Below, piece after piece: positions 38,341 to 48,226 of a DNA stretch of 64,000 nucleotides. The DNA is taken from positions 34,330-98,329 of the forward strand of contig DATJMX010000035.1 of assembly GCA_035508495.1 (NCBI GenBank). Direction: 5' to 3'. The notes beneath the pieces were generated by a model, which was not told the origin of the DNA, made no database searches, and saw nothing but the letters and a program-made list of their open reading frames with translations. The position numbers were made by a program, and so were the translations under genes. The stretch comes from Candidatus Binataceae bacterium (lineage in GTDB: Bacteria > Desulfobacterota > Binatia > Binatales > Binataceae). The first letter of the stretch is position 1; each line of letters opens with the position of its first letter.

Positions 38341-39240
38341 CTATGCCGAATCCACAAAGCGATAACGCAATGAGTATTTGAGATTTTGTCTAGCCAGAGT
38401 GACATTCCACATCATCGAAGAACCATCGTCACTGAGCCGCGGCTTTTTCTGACGCTTGGTCTCGGAATCGTTTCGCGAATGGTCGGCGTTGAGAACATTA
38501 AATTCGTGCAGGACGATCTTGTAAGCGGGCGGAGCATGGATCGCGACATTGTAAGCGAGCGTATTGAAGCTCACCGAGCGCGCAAACTCGGTTCCCGCCG
38601 CTGTGAATGCTTCGGCTTCAACATCGCCGTTCGCCGTGATTCTGCATACTACAGTGCAATATTCACCGGCCGCGAAAGGCGGCGTGAACCGCGCCGTCTG
38701 ATGATAGAATTCTATGTTTTTACCATCGATCAGATTCCAGGTCTCATGGACCGGTGCACCTATCATCTCTATCTGTGAGGCAGTGCGGGACTCTTGTTGA
38801 ACTATTTGTGCGACGACGCTCCAATTGTCGAGAGCGTTCCAGTAACCGTCCTTGAAGGTCGAAAAATCCACGATTGGGCCGTCAGTACGATTAATGCACT
38901 TGCTCGTCTCAACTACGCTGTACGTTCGAGCGTCAGGCGGCGAATACTGCGCCTCCACTGTCACTTCGCGGCAGACTAGTTCATTGAGCTGAAATCGACT
39001 GGCGAGCAATGAGAAGTAGGCCCAGAAGGAAACCAGGATGGTAATCGCCAATGTCGCCAGCGAAGCATAATGGAGGATCAACTTCGCTTGCGGGGCGTCC
39101 TTAAACCAATGACTTCCCGCAACATCGCTGATGACGGAGATCCCTCCCGAAATCAGCACTAGTAGCCATTGGCTCCTATAACGATTGGCTAGCGCGGGAG
39201 CGGCCTTTGCCAGAATGTAAAGTTCTCGAAGAAATTGCAT
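38341..39240 (-). CDS. Hypothetical membrane protein, low-GC orphan
   Basis: A 299-residue protein with two membrane segments (WLLVLISGGISVISDVAG, LILHYASLATLAITILVSF) and a C-terminal beta-rich cytoplasmic or periplasmic domain with VQQESRTASQIEMIGAPVHE. I recognise no family. Its base composition is visibly less GC-rich than its neighbours, a hint of recent acquisition. It is followed two bases later by the YkgJ gene. Confidence 0.6.
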   Translation of the reverse strand: MQFLRELYILAKAAPALANRYRSQWLLVLISGGISVISDVAGSHWFKDAPQAKLILHYASLATLAITILVSFWAYFSLLASRFQLNELVCREVTVEAQYSPPDARTYSVVETSKCINRTDGPIVDFSTFKDGYWNALDNWSVVAQIVQQESRTASQIEMIGAPVHETWNLIDGKNIEFYHQTARFTPPFAAGEYCTVVCRITANGDVEAEAFTAAGTEFARSVSFNTLAYNVAIHAPPAYKIVLHEFNVLNADHSRNDSETKRQKKPRLSDDGSSMMWNVTLARQNLKYSLRYRFVDSA

Positions 39241-39314
39241 TCCCCCTCGCTATGAAATCAAAGTTCTCCTTTCGAAGTGGTTAGTCGAGATTCCCCGGAG
39301 CGTCAACCGAGGTT

Positions 39315-39731
39315 TCAGTTTGATCTAACCTTTCCCAGGCGGGCTTCGATTTCTGCCGGCGCAACGTCGTCGATATGAGTCGCGATCTGCCAGGTGTTGC
39401 CGGCGGGGTCGCGAATTGTCGCGCGGCGATCGCCATAATGCATGTCGCGCGGAGCGTCGATCGAAATCGCGCCGCCTTTCAGAGCGCGCGCGTAGGCTGC
39501 GTCAACGTCTGCCAGGTAGAGGTACAAGTAGGCGGGATTCGACGGCACCCCTTTGGTGATGCCGCTGACCATCACGATCGAATCGCCGATGCGAATCTCA
39601 GAGGGCCTGTTCTGATTGTAGGTTCCCGTCGCAGCGAACGCGTGCTTGAGAAACTCGACGAGTTGCGCAGGATCGTTGGCGACCAGGCGCGGGGTGACCG
39701 AATGCCATCCAGCGGGGATTGGTTTGGCCAT
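39315..39731 (-). CDS. VOC (glyoxalase/bleomycin-resistance) family protein
   Basis: A 138-residue vicinal-oxygen-chelate protein of the PhnB-like type. Signatures are GWHSVTPRLVANDPAQLVEFL, ISIDAPRDMHYGDRRATIRD and DPAGNTWQIATH. The ATG at 39731 has GGGGAG upstream. It is last in the acyl-CoA/mutase operon, 14 bases from the acyl-CoA dehydrogenase. By size it could be taken for methylmalonyl-CoA epimerase, but the sequence looks more like a PhnB-type protein. Function uncertain. Confidence 0.78.
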   Translation of the reverse strand: MAKPIPAGWHSVTPRLVANDPAQLVEFLKHAFAATGTYNQNRPSEIRIGDSIVMVSGITKGVPSNPAYLYLYLADVDAAYARALKGGAISIDAPRDMHYGDRRATIRDPAGNTWQIATHIDDVAPAEIEARLGKVRSN

Positions 39732-39745
39732 CTCCCCTGCTCCGC

Positions 39746-40903
39746 TCAGAACGCCGGGTAGCCTTCCTTGAGTAGCGACTTGGCGATGATCATACGCTGG
39801 ACTTCGCTGGTGCCTTCGCCAATCTCGGAGAGCTTGGCATCGCGCATAAAGCGCTCGACGGGAAAGTCGGTGACATAACCGTAGCCGCCGTGGATTTGCA
39901 CCGCCTTGGTCGTCGACCACATCGCGGTTTCCGACGCGAACAGCTTCGCCATCGCGGCTTCGCGCGCGAACGGCTTGCCGGCGTCCTTGAGCGCGGCGGC
40001 GCGGCAAATCAGCGTCCACGACGCATCGATCCGCGTCGCCATGTCAGCGAACATCCACTGGATCGCCTGGAAGTCCGCAATTCTTTGCTCAAACTGCCTG
40101 CGCTCGAGCGCGTAGGTCCGCGCCTCTTCCATCGCGCCGCGCGCGATACCCATCGCAAAGCCGGCGATCCCGATGCGTCCGCCTTCAAGCACCTTCAGCG
40201 TCTGCCGATACCCCGCGCCCATCTCGCCTACGAGATTCCGTGCCGGCACCGTCACATTGTCGAAGATCACTTCCGCAGTATCTGACGCGCGCAATCCGAG
40301 CTTCTCGATACGGCGGCCATTGGAGAGGCCTTCGGTCTTGCGATCGACGATAAACGCCGAGACGCCGTCGCGGCCGCGAGCTTCGTCGGTCACCGCCATC
40401 ACCACGTAAACGTCGCCGACGCTGCCGTTGGTGATGAACATCTTCGAGCCGTTGATGGTGAAGTTGTCGCCCTTGCGCACGGCCTTGGTGCGCATCGCAG
40501 CGGCATCCGAGCCCGAGCTCGGCTCAGTCAGACACCATGCCCCGAGCTTTTTTGCCGCGAGCATGTCGGGAACGTAATGCGCGCGATGCTCTTCGCTTGC
40601 GAACGAATGGATATGCCCGGTCGAAAGCGACATGTGCGCCGCCGCGGTCAGTCCAATCGACGCGTCATAGCGCGACAGTCCCTCGACGACCAGCGCTTGT
40701 GACAACGTGTCAGCACCGCCGCCGCCGTATTTTTCAGGGAACGCCACGCCAAGAAAACCGAGCTGGCCGAGCTGCTCGATGATATGGCGCGGGAAAATCT
40801 CTTCCTTGTCCCACTTGGTCGAGTGCGGCTTGATCTCGCGCTCGGCGAACTCCGCGAGCGTCTCGCGGATCTGGCGCTGCTCGTCTGTCAGATCGAAATT
40901 CAT
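39746..40903 (-). CDS. Acyl-CoA dehydrogenase family protein
   Basis: A 385-residue FAD acyl-CoA dehydrogenase. The N-terminal domain starts MNFDLTDEQRQIRETLAEF. The middle domain has LGAWCLTEPSSGSDAAAMRT and the C-terminal domain has the catalytic Glu in IGEGTSEVQRM. It probably oxidises a short-chain acyl-CoA to the enoyl-CoA; the adjacent mutase subunits suggest butyryl- or isobutyryl-CoA. It starts six bases after the B12-binding subunit gene. Confidence 0.9.
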   Translation of the reverse strand: MNFDLTDEQRQIRETLAEFAEREIKPHSTKWDKEEIFPRHIIEQLGQLGFLGVAFPEKYGGGGADTLSQALVVEGLSRYDASIGLTAAAHMSLSTGHIHSFASEEHRAHYVPDMLAAKKLGAWCLTEPSSGSDAAAMRTKAVRKGDNFTINGSKMFITNGSVGDVYVVMAVTDEARGRDGVSAFIVDRKTEGLSNGRRIEKLGLRASDTAEVIFDNVTVPARNLVGEMGAGYRQTLKVLEGGRIGIAGFAMGIARGAMEEARTYALERRQFEQRIADFQAIQWMFADMATRIDASWTLICRAAALKDAGKPFAREAAMAKLFASETAMWSTTKAVQIHGGYGYVTDFPVERFMRDAKLSEIGEGTSEVQRMIIAKSLLKEGYPAF

Positions 40904-40909
40904 CGGATG

Positions 40910-41313
<404 letters not shown>

Positions 41314-41314
<1 letters not shown>

Positions 41315-42960
41315 TAGAGCCAGCCTGGATCGGTGTACACACCGAATTCGCTTCTGAAGATATCGCTGATCTCGCCGACTGTCGCCTCGCGGCGCACCGC
41401 CTCGCAGATCGGTTCCATGAGATTCTCGCCCGAGCGGCAGGCCTCGGCGACGCGGCGCAGCGCATCCTTGTGCGCGCTCGCGTCGCGATCGCGCTTCATC
41501 TTACGCACGCGCTGAACCTGCTTTTCCTCAATCGCGGCATCGATCTTGAGCGTCTCGATCGGAATCTCTTCCGGAATCGAATACTTGTTCACGCCAACGA
41601 CGACCTTCACGTCCTTCTCGAGCTGGCGCTGGTAATGGAACGCGGCCTCGGCGATCTCGCGCTGCGGATAGCCGGTCTCGACCGCTTTGATCATACCGCC
41701 CATCTCGTCGATTTTGTTGATGTAGTCGAAGGCTTCGCGCTCCATGCGATCGGTGAGCGCCTCGACCGCGTAGCTGCCGCCCATCGGATCGATCGTGTTG
41801 GTGACGCCAGTTTCTTCGGCGATGATCTGCTGCGTGCGCAGCGCGACCATCACGGCCTGCTCGGTCGGCAGCGCCAGCGTCTCGTCCATCGAATTGGTGT
41901 GCAGCGACTGCACGCCGCCCATCACACCCGCGAGCGCCTGGATCGCAACGCGCACGACGTTGTTGAGCGGCTGCTGCGCGGTGAGCGAGGCGCCCGCCGT
42001 CTGCGCATGAGTCCGCAGCAGGAGCGAGCGCGGATTCTTCGCGCCGAAACGCTCCTTCATGATCGTCGCCCACATCCGGCGCGCCGCGCGGAGCTTGGCG
42101 ACCTCCTCGAGGAAGTCGTTGTGGATATTCCAGAAGAACGAGAGGCGCTGCGCAAAGTCATCGACGTTGAGGCCGCGCTTGATCGCCTCTTCGACGTAGC
42201 AGATACCGTCGGCGATCGTGAATGCGAGTTCCTGCACCGCGGTCGAGCCGGCCTCGCGGATGTGGTAGCCGGAGATCGAAACCGCGTGCCAGCGCGGGAC
42301 TTTGCGTGCGCAGAACTCGATCATGTCGGTGACGACGCGAAGCGCTGGACGCGGCGGGCAGATCCATTCCTTCTGCGCGATATACTCTTTCAGCATATCG
42401 TTTTGGATCGTGCCGCCGACTTTCTCCCACGGGATTCCGTTTTTCTCGGCGACGACGAGGTACATCGCGAGCAGGACCGACGCCGAGCAGTTGACGGTCA
42501 TCGAGGTCGTGACTTTGTCGAGCGGGATCTTGTCGAAGAGCCGCGCCATGTCGTGGACGGAGCTGACCGAGACGCCTTCGCGGCCGACTTCGCCGAGGGC
42601 GCGCTCATGATCGGCGTCGTAGCCCATCAGCGTCGGCATATCGAACGCCGTAGAGAGACCATCCTGGCCCTGGCCGAGCAGGAAGTGGAAGCGGCGGTTC
42701 GTATCCTCGGCGAGGCCGAAGCCGGCAAACTGGCGCATCGTCCAGAAGCGCCCGCGATACATCGAGCCGTAAACGCCGCGCGTGTACGGATACTCGCCCG
42801 GGTAGCCGATCTTCTCGTCGGCGTTGCCGGTCACGTCGGCGGCGGTGTAGAGCGGATCGAGTTCCATATCGGACACGGTTGAGAACCGGGCCGGGCGCTC
42901 GCTCGCCTGTTTGTAGGTAGATTCGAACCAGCTGTTCTTTCTGTCCACGGCTGACCTCAT
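41314..42960 (-). CDS. Acyl-CoA mutase large subunit (methylmalonyl-CoA mutase family, isobutyryl-CoA mutase-like)
   Basis: A 548-residue catalytic TIM-barrel subunit without its own B12 domain. Substrate-pocket positions equal to Tyr89 and Arg207 of Propionibacterium methylmalonyl-CoA mutase are Phe78 ([10 protein letters not shown]) and Gln196 ([10 protein letters not shown]). Phe plus Gln is the pair reported for isobutyryl-CoA mutase (Phe80/Gln198). It also fits by lacking the Arg that holds the free carboxylate of methylmalonyl-CoA. The start overlaps the acyl-CoA dehydrogenase stop (ATGA). Inferred reaction: isobutyryl-CoA to butyryl-CoA. Confidence 0.93.
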
Positions 42961-44102
42961 CGATTCCCGAGCACCTGGCCGGCAATCACCAGGCGCTGAA
43001 TCTCGGAAGTTCCTTCGTAAATTTCGGTAATCTTCGCGTCGCGAAAATAGCGCTCGACCTTAAATTCCTTGGTGTAGCCGTAACCGCCGTGAATCTGCAC
43101 CGCTTCGGTCGCAGCCTTCATCGCAGTTTCGGAGGCGAACAGCTTCGCCATCGCGGATTCCTTCGAGCATGACACGCCGCGATCCTTGAGCGTCGCCGCC
43201 CGCAGCGCCAGGAGCCGCGCCGCATCGACCGATACCGCCATGTCGGCGAGCTTCCACTGGATCGCCTGGTAGCTCGTGAGCGGCTTGCCGAAAGTCAATC
43301 GTTCGCCGGCGTACTTGAGCGACGCTTCGAGCGAGGCGCGCCCGATTCCGATCGCCTGCGCGGCGATTCCGATTCGGCCGCCGTCGAGCGTTTTCATCGC
43401 GACCTTGAAGCCCTCGCCTTCATTCAGGATCAGGTTGTCGCGCGGCACGCGCATATCGGTGAAGCTGAGCTGCGCCGAATGAGCGCCGTGGATTCCCATC
43501 TTGTCTTCGACGCGCGTCACGGCCCATCCGGGCGAAGAGGTCTCGACGGCGAACGCGCTGATACCCTTGTTGCCCTTCTCGGGATGCGTCATCGCGAACA
43601 CAATTGCGACACCGGCCTGAGGCGCATTGGTGATGAAATTCTTGGTGCCGTTGATGACGTACGAATCGCCATCGCGGACGGCGCGCGTCTTCTGTCCCGC
43701 GGCGTCGGAGCCGGCCTGCGGCTCGGTGAGCGCGAAGCATCCGAGCCATTCTCCCGTCGCCATCTTTGGCAGGAAATGTTTTTTCTGCTGCTCCGATGCA
43801 AGCCCGAGAATCGGCCACGAGGCGAGCGACGAGTGCGCCGACACGATCACGCAGGTCGACGCGCATTCGACGGCAAGCTCTTCGAGCACGAGCGCATACG
43901 CAACGTGATCGAGGCCCGCGCCGCCGTACTCCTCGGGAATGAAGATGCCGAGCATGCCGAGCTTCGAGAGCTCAGCGATCGCCGCGGCAGGATAGCGATG
44001 GGTGCGATCGGCTTCGACGCCGATCGGGCCGAGCTTTTCGCGCGCGAATCGGCGCGCAGTGTCGCGCGCGCCTTGTTGTGCTTCGGTAAGTTCCAGTTCC
44101 AT
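42957..44102 (-). CDS. Acyl-CoA dehydrogenase family protein
   Basis: A 381-residue FAD acyl-CoA dehydrogenase with [19 protein letters not shown] in the middle domain and the catalytic Glu in [15 protein letters not shown]. The ATG at 44102 ([14 protein letters not shown]) matches the family N-terminus; a TTG at 44168 would add 22 residues without a better ribosome site. First gene of the mutase operon. A perfect 20-bp palindrome lies 121 bases upstream. Confidence 0.9.
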   Translation of the reverse strand: MELELTEAQQGARDTARRFAREKLGPIGVEADRTHRYPAAAIAELSKLGMLGIFIPEEYGGAGLDHVAYALVLEELAVECASTCVIVSAHSSLASWPILGLASEQQKKHFLPKMATGEWLGCFALTEPQAGSDAAGQKTRAVRDGDSYVINGTKNFITNAPQAGVAIVFAMTHPEKGNKGISAFAVETSSPGWAVTRVEDKMGIHGAHSAQLSFTDMRVPRDNLILNEGEGFKVAMKTLDGGRIGIAAQAIGIGRASLEASLKYAGERLTFGKPLTSYQAIQWKLADMAVSVDAARLLALRAATLKDRGVSCSKESAMAKLFASETAMKAATEAVQIHGGYGYTKEFKVERYFRDAKITEIYEGTSEIQRLVIAGQVLGNR

Positions 44103-44222
44103 TTCAAACGACGCGCCGCGCACGCGATCTGACCGTTCGAGGAAACGCGCCAATGCGTCGATAAACAATTAGCTCAGTCGACGCGCAGAATCGATAGAAA
44201 CGCGACGGCATCGGCGCGAAAT

Positions 44223-44242
44223 GTCTGAACAATCGTTCAGAC
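44223..44242. promoter_or_regulatory. Perfect palindromic operator upstream of the acyl-CoA/mutase operon
   Basis: GTCTGAACAATCGTTCAGAC: two 8-bp arms (GTCTGAAC and GTTCAGAC) with a 4-base spacer. Size and spacing resemble operators of TetR-family regulators of fatty acid degradation. It lies in the gap between the crotonase stop (44270) and the acyl-CoA dehydrogenase start (44102), where an operon promoter is expected. No regulator gene is adjacent. Confidence 0.6.
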
Positions 44243-44269
44243 TATGCGCTCAGAATCCGGATTGCTTAC

Positions 44270-45049
44270 TTACTGATGCTTCCATGCCGGCTGGCGCTTT
44301 TCGACGAATGCCGTCGTGCCTTCGACACGATCGGCGCTGGCGAAGGTAACGCCGAACGCTTCCTGCTCAAAGCGCAGACCGGCATCCTGCTCCATCGTGA
44401 TGGCGGCACGGAGCGCGGCTTTCGCCTGGCGTAGCGCGAACGCTGATTTGGTGACGAGCTTGTCGGCGAGCTGACGCGCCGTCGTCATCAGTTGATCGGC
44501 GGGCACGACCTGGTTGGCGAGGCCCCATTCGAGGGCGGTCTTCGCATCGAACATCTCGCCGGTCATGATCAGTTCGCGCGCCTTGTTGTGGCCGATTCGA
44601 TGCGGCAGGCGCTGCGTGCCGCCAAAGCCAGGAATCAGGCCGAGGTTTATCTCGGGCTGACCGAAGCGCGCCTTTTCGCTCGCGATGATCAGATCGCAGG
44701 CGAGCGCCAGCTCGAGGCCGCCACCGAGCGCAAAGCCGTTGACCGCCGCGATCACGGGAATCGCGAGGTCCTCGAAACTTTCCATCACGCGATGACCGAG
44801 GCGGCCAAATTCCAGGCCATCGGTTGCGGACATCTTAGACATAGCCGCGATATCGGCGCCGGCGACGAAAGCGCGATCCCCCGCGCCGGTGACGATCAGC
44901 ACGCGCACGCTCGGATCGTGGCGCACCTCGCGAATTACGCGCGAGATTTCCTCGAGCACGTTGCGATTGAGCGCGTTCAAGGCATTCGGGCGATTGACAG
45001 TCAGCGTCGCAACCGCAGCTTTTTCGAAAACGATGTCTTTCAGTTCCAT
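44270..45049 (-). CDS. Enoyl-CoA hydratase/isomerase family protein
   Basis: A 259-residue crotonase with both hydratase glutamates (FGQPEINLGL and KARELIMTG). Oxyanion-hole segments are GDRAFVAGADIAAM and IPVIAAVNGFALGGGLELAL. The start at 45049 has GGAG upstream and begins the usual MELKDIVFEKAAVATLTVN. It lies directly upstream of the mutase operon with the palindrome in between, and could hydrate the crotonyl-CoA made by the dehydrogenases. Confidence 0.92.
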   Translation of the reverse strand: MELKDIVFEKAAVATLTVNRPNALNALNRNVLEEISRVIREVRHDPSVRVLIVTGAGDRAFVAGADIAAMSKMSATDGLEFGRLGHRVMESFEDLAIPVIAAVNGFALGGGLELALACDLIIASEKARFGQPEINLGLIPGFGGTQRLPHRIGHNKARELIMTGEMFDAKTALEWGLANQVVPADQLMTTARQLADKLVTKSAFALRQAKAALRAAITMEQDAGLRFEQEAFGVTFASADRVEGTTAFVEKRQPAWKHQ

Positions 45050-45241
45050 CGGAAAACTCCTCGCTTCTATTTCGCAGGCGCGCGGCCCAATCGCCAGGCC
45101 CTGCATCCTTAATCCACTATGCTGAACCAGGGATCAATGCTCGCGGTGGAAAGCACCTCCGAAGCGTTGGCGACGGTGCGCCCTCAGCCGCGTGGCGGAT
45201 TCGGGCTTGCGCGATACTTGAGGCCACGAAAAAATGCGCGC

Positions 45242-45700
45242 GTGGCAACTTCAGGGATTCGTTCGTTCGTCGCGGCTCTAGGCTTGCTGGCTTTCTCGGT
45301 CGCTATTGCGGCCTGCCCTTCGCCCGCGGAGAAGGTCGAGCAGAACATCAACACCAAGGCTGACGAGAGCTGCAAGTCCGGCAACGAAGCCGCCTGCCAC
45401 ACGATCATCCAGGTGATGGGACCCTCGCATATCGCGATCGAATCGACGCTGGCGCTCGATGCGACCGCCGATCAGTGCAAGCAGAAAAACCAGGACGCAT
45501 GCGAGCAACTCGCCGCCATGCATGCGGAGCTGAGCTCATGGTGTTCGAGCGGTAACACGAGAGCGTGCGCGGAGTTGCAGAGCGACAAATGGCCCAAGGA
45601 CTGGGATGAGGCCGCGCTGCTCGACGCCGCGCGCATCAAATGCGTAAGCGGCGAGCTCAAGAAAGTGTCCCCCACCTGCAAAGCGCTTAATGACATGTAG
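45242..45700 (+). CDS. Probable lipoprotein of unknown function
   Basis: A 152-residue protein whose N-terminal hydrophobic stretch ends in SVAIAAC, a fair lipobox. The mature part holds several cysteines (DESCKSGNEAACHTI, ATADQCKQKNQDACEQL, SWCSSGNTRACAEL), spaced much like a Sel1/TPR-like Cys repeat. GTG at 45242 gives a signal peptide of normal length; an ATG at 45119 would add 41 residues and cannot be ruled out. It is transcribed away from the crotonase gene. Confidence 0.5.
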   Translation: MATSGIRSFVAALGLLAFSVAIAACPSPAEKVEQNINTKADESCKSGNEAACHTIIQVMGPSHIAIESTLALDATADQCKQKNQDACEQLAAMHAELSSWCSSGNTRACAELQSDKWPKDWDEAALLDAARIKCVSGELKKVSPTCKALNDM

Positions 45701-45780
45701 TTCGTGTTAGACTAGTCGAACTAGCCAACAAGTCGACTTCAAGGCCCCCACAGATCGTCACGCGATTTTCCAACCTCGAC

Positions 45781-45996
45781 TTGAAGTACTACATGGATGA
45801 AGCTTCGAGCGGGATTCTGTGGATTTGCGATGGCTGTGGGTGGAGGCTACGGCTCAAACCCGACGCTTGGCCGCCCAGCGAACATTCCGAGGAGTTCATT
45901 CTCGCCCATTGGCCCGACAGTCCTCGCGACCTAACCCTCTACGAAGCATCGTTCATCCCGCGCTGCGGAGATCCGCGTTGGCGCCGCTTGGCCTGA
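45781..45996 (+). CDS. Small hypothetical protein with a possible zinc ribbon
   Basis: A 71-residue frame starting at a TTG, with CDGCGW, then a His and a later Cys, which could bind one zinc. An ATG lies four codons later. It converges on glpX and ends eight bases from that gene's stop. No ribosome site is clear; it may be spurious. Confidence 0.35.
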   Translation: MKYYMDEASSGILWICDGCGWRLRLKPDAWPPSEHSEEFILAHWPDSPRDLTLYEASFIPRCGDPRWRRLA

Positions 45997-46004
45997 CGTA
46001 GCGC

Positions 46005-46958
46005 TTAATACTCGGGCTTGAAGTCGAAATGGTGGATGGCTTCGATGAAGCGGATGGTGCGGGTTTTGGAGCGCATCACGACGCTGTTGGTCATTGCGCC
46101 GCCGGAGAAGAAGCGCACGCCGCGCAGGTAGTCTCCCGTCGTGACGCCGGTCGCGGCGAACATCACGTTGTCGCCGGCCAGTTCCTCGAGCGTGTAGCGA
46201 TGCTTGAGGTCCATGATGCCCATCTTGAGGCATGCTTCGGCTTCGTCGGAGTTGCGCGGCACGAAGCGGCACTGCATCTCGCCGCCCGCGGAGCGAATCG
46301 CGGCCGCGGCGAGCACGCCCTGATGTGCGCCGCCAACGCCGATCAGCATGTCGATTTCGCTTTCGGGACGGGTCGTCGCGATCGCGGCTGACAAATCGCC
46401 GGCGCTCAGCATCTTGATACCGGCGCCCGCGCGGCGGACCTCGGCAATCAGCTTCTCATGGCGCGGGCGATCGAGGATCGCGATTCGCAAGTCTTCGACA
46501 TAGACGTTTTTCGCTTCCGCCAGCGCTTTCAGGTTGTCGCCCGGCGAGCGGTCGATGTCTATCACGCCCTTGCCCGCGGGGCCGGTTGCGATTTTGTCCA
46601 TGTAGGTGTCGGGGCAGAGCAGGATCTTGCCGCGCTCGGCGAGCGCGACGCACGAAAGCGCGTTGGGGCCGCCGGTCGCCGTGATGATCGAGCCCTCGAG
46701 CGCGTCGAGCGCGACATCGACTTCGGTTCCCGCGCCGGTGCCGACGATTTCTCCCGAGTAGAGCAGCTCGACGTCGTCCTGGGTGCCTTCGCCGATGACG
46801 ACCTTGCCGTCCATCGCGACCGAGTTGAGCGCCTTGCGCATCGCCTCGCCCGCGGCGCGATCGGCCATGCGCTCGTCGCCCTTGCCGATGAAGCGGGACG
46901 CAGCTAGAGCGGCGGCTTCGGTCGCGCGTACAACTTCGAGGGCAAGATTGCGCTCCAT
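46005..46958 (-). CDS. glpX: Class II fructose-1,6-bisphosphatase GlpX
   Basis: A 317-residue gluconeogenic phosphatase. GlpX landmarks are KGDERMADRAAGEAMRKAL, VVIGEGTQDDVELLYSGEIV, VDVALDALEGSIITATGGPN (usual DPLEGT is here DALEGS) and IGVGGAHQGVLAAAAI. It is last in the aminotransferase-hom-thrC-apgM-glpX run, 14 bases after apgM. Length is normal for the family. Confidence 0.93.
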   Translation of the reverse strand: MERNLALEVVRATEAAALAASRFIGKGDERMADRAAGEAMRKALNSVAMDGKVVIGEGTQDDVELLYSGEIVGTGAGTEVDVALDALEGSIITATGGPNALSCVALAERGKILLCPDTYMDKIATGPAGKGVIDIDRSPGDNLKALAEAKNVYVEDLRIAILDRPRHEKLIAEVRRAGAGIKMLSAGDLSAAIATTRPESEIDMLIGVGGAHQGVLAAAAIRSAGGEMQCRFVPRNSDEAEACLKMGIMDLKHRYTLEELAGDNVMFAATGVTTGDYLRGVRFFSGGAMTNSVVMRSKTRTIRFIEAIHHFDFKPEY

Positions 46959-46972
46959 TCAGAGGTCTCCCT

Positions 46973-48199
46973 TTAGTTCGTTCCCAAACGGCTGCGATCG
47001 AACATCGTGCCGAGCAATTCGTATCCGTGGTCGAAACTGATTCCGGTTTTCTGGCCGTCGGCCTCGGTGTACCGCCGGGCGTTGCCGGATGCGGCGCGGA
47101 ATTGACTTGCAGTCATCATCGCAAACGGCACCGGCTCGGACGAATGGGTCTTGAGCTTGCTCGGCGTCGCGTGATCGGGCATCAGCAGGATCGTAAAGTC
47201 GCCCATCGCGTCGAGCCCCTTCAGCATCGGGCCGATGATCAGCTCGTCGATGCGCTCGATCGCTTCCTTCTTGAGATCGGCGCGGCCCATGTGACCAGCC
47301 TCGTCGGGCGCCTCGATATGAAGGAGCAGGAAGTCTCGCGACTTCAGCGCTTCGAGACCGTAACGGCCCTTCGCCGCGTAGTCGGTGTCGAGAAACCCGG
47401 TCGCGCCGGGAACTTTGATCAATTGAAGTCCCGCGAGACGCCCAAGACCGTTCACGAGGTCGACCGCCGAGATCACCGAGCCGTCGACGCCGAAGCGCTC
47501 CTTGAGCGTCGGCACCGCGGGGCGCGTGCCCTGCCCCCAGAACCAGATCGACGTGGCTTCGGGCTTACCGGCGGCGCGCCGCGCCTTGTTCACCGGATGA
47601 TCTTTGAGGATATCGGCGGCGCGCGTCATCAGATCGCGCAGGAGATCGGCGCCCTCGCCTTTCGGCAGGCTCGATTCGGCGTCCTTGCCGGTGATGTCGT
47701 GCGGAGGCGTGAGATTGGTGCGCGTCGTGCCGCCATGCCAGAGCATCAGATGGCGGTAGCTGACGCCGTTGTGAAACTCGATCGCGTCGCCGCCGAGCTT
47801 CTTATTTATATCTGTGACGATCTGCGCCGCTTCCTCGCTCGTGATGTGGCCCGAGGTGAAGTCGTTCATCGTGCGCGCGCCGCCGTCGCCGGGACCTATT
47901 GACACGAGATTCATGCGGAACACGACGTCGCTCGGCGCCATCTCGATTCCCTGGCTGGCGGCCTCGATCGGCGCGCGCCCGGTGTGATAGCGCGCGGGAT
48001 CGTAGCCGAGCATCGTCATGGTGCCAACGTCGCTGCCCGAGGGCATCCCCTTGGGAATAGTCGCGACCATGCCGAGCGTGCCGCGCGTCGCGAGCAAATC
48101 CATGTTGGGCTTGTTGGCAGCCTCGAGCGGAGTCTTGCCGCCGAGCACGTCGCACGCCCAGTCGGCCATCCCGTCGCCGTGTATGATGACGTATTTCAT
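46973..48199 (-). CDS. apgM: Cofactor-independent phosphoglycerate mutase family protein, possible homoserine kinase
   Basis: A 408-residue alkaline-phosphatase-superfamily protein of the archaeal-type ApgM group. Metal and Ser motifs are HGDGMADWA, PSGSDVGTMTMLGYDP, HIEAPDEAGHMG and MPDHATPSKLKTHSSEPVPF. In bacteria that lack ThrB this subgroup has been proposed as the homoserine kinase because it clusters with threonine genes, as here. It sits 27 bases downstream of thrC. Either role (glycolytic mutase or homoserine kinase) is compatible with the sequence. Confidence 0.88.
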   Translation of the reverse strand: MKYVIIHGDGMADWACDVLGGKTPLEAANKPNMDLLATRGTLGMVATIPKGMPSGSDVGTMTMLGYDPARYHTGRAPIEAASQGIEMAPSDVVFRMNLVSIGPGDGGARTMNDFTSGHITSEEAAQIVTDINKKLGGDAIEFHNGVSYRHLMLWHGGTTRTNLTPPHDITGKDAESSLPKGEGADLLRDLMTRAADILKDHPVNKARRAAGKPEATSIWFWGQGTRPAVPTLKERFGVDGSVISAVDLVNGLGRLAGLQLIKVPGATGFLDTDYAAKGRYGLEALKSRDFLLLHIEAPDEAGHMGRADLKKEAIERIDELIIGPMLKGLDAMGDFTILLMPDHATPSKLKTHSSEPVPFAMMTASQFRAASGNARRYTEADGQKTGISFDHGYELLGTMFDRSRLGTN

Positions 48200-48226
48200 C
48201 GCTTGGAATCGTCCGTGATTGTGCGC

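Noticed and set aside
39315..39731. VOC protein as methylmalonyl-CoA epimerase
   Set aside because: The sequence looks PhnB-like, and the neighbouring mutase has isobutyryl-CoA mutase residues, so an epimerase is not required.
41470..42882. 470-codon plus-strand frame across the mutase gene
   Set aside because: Antisense shadow of a long, well-conserved gene; composition is His/Arg/Asp-rich with no family.
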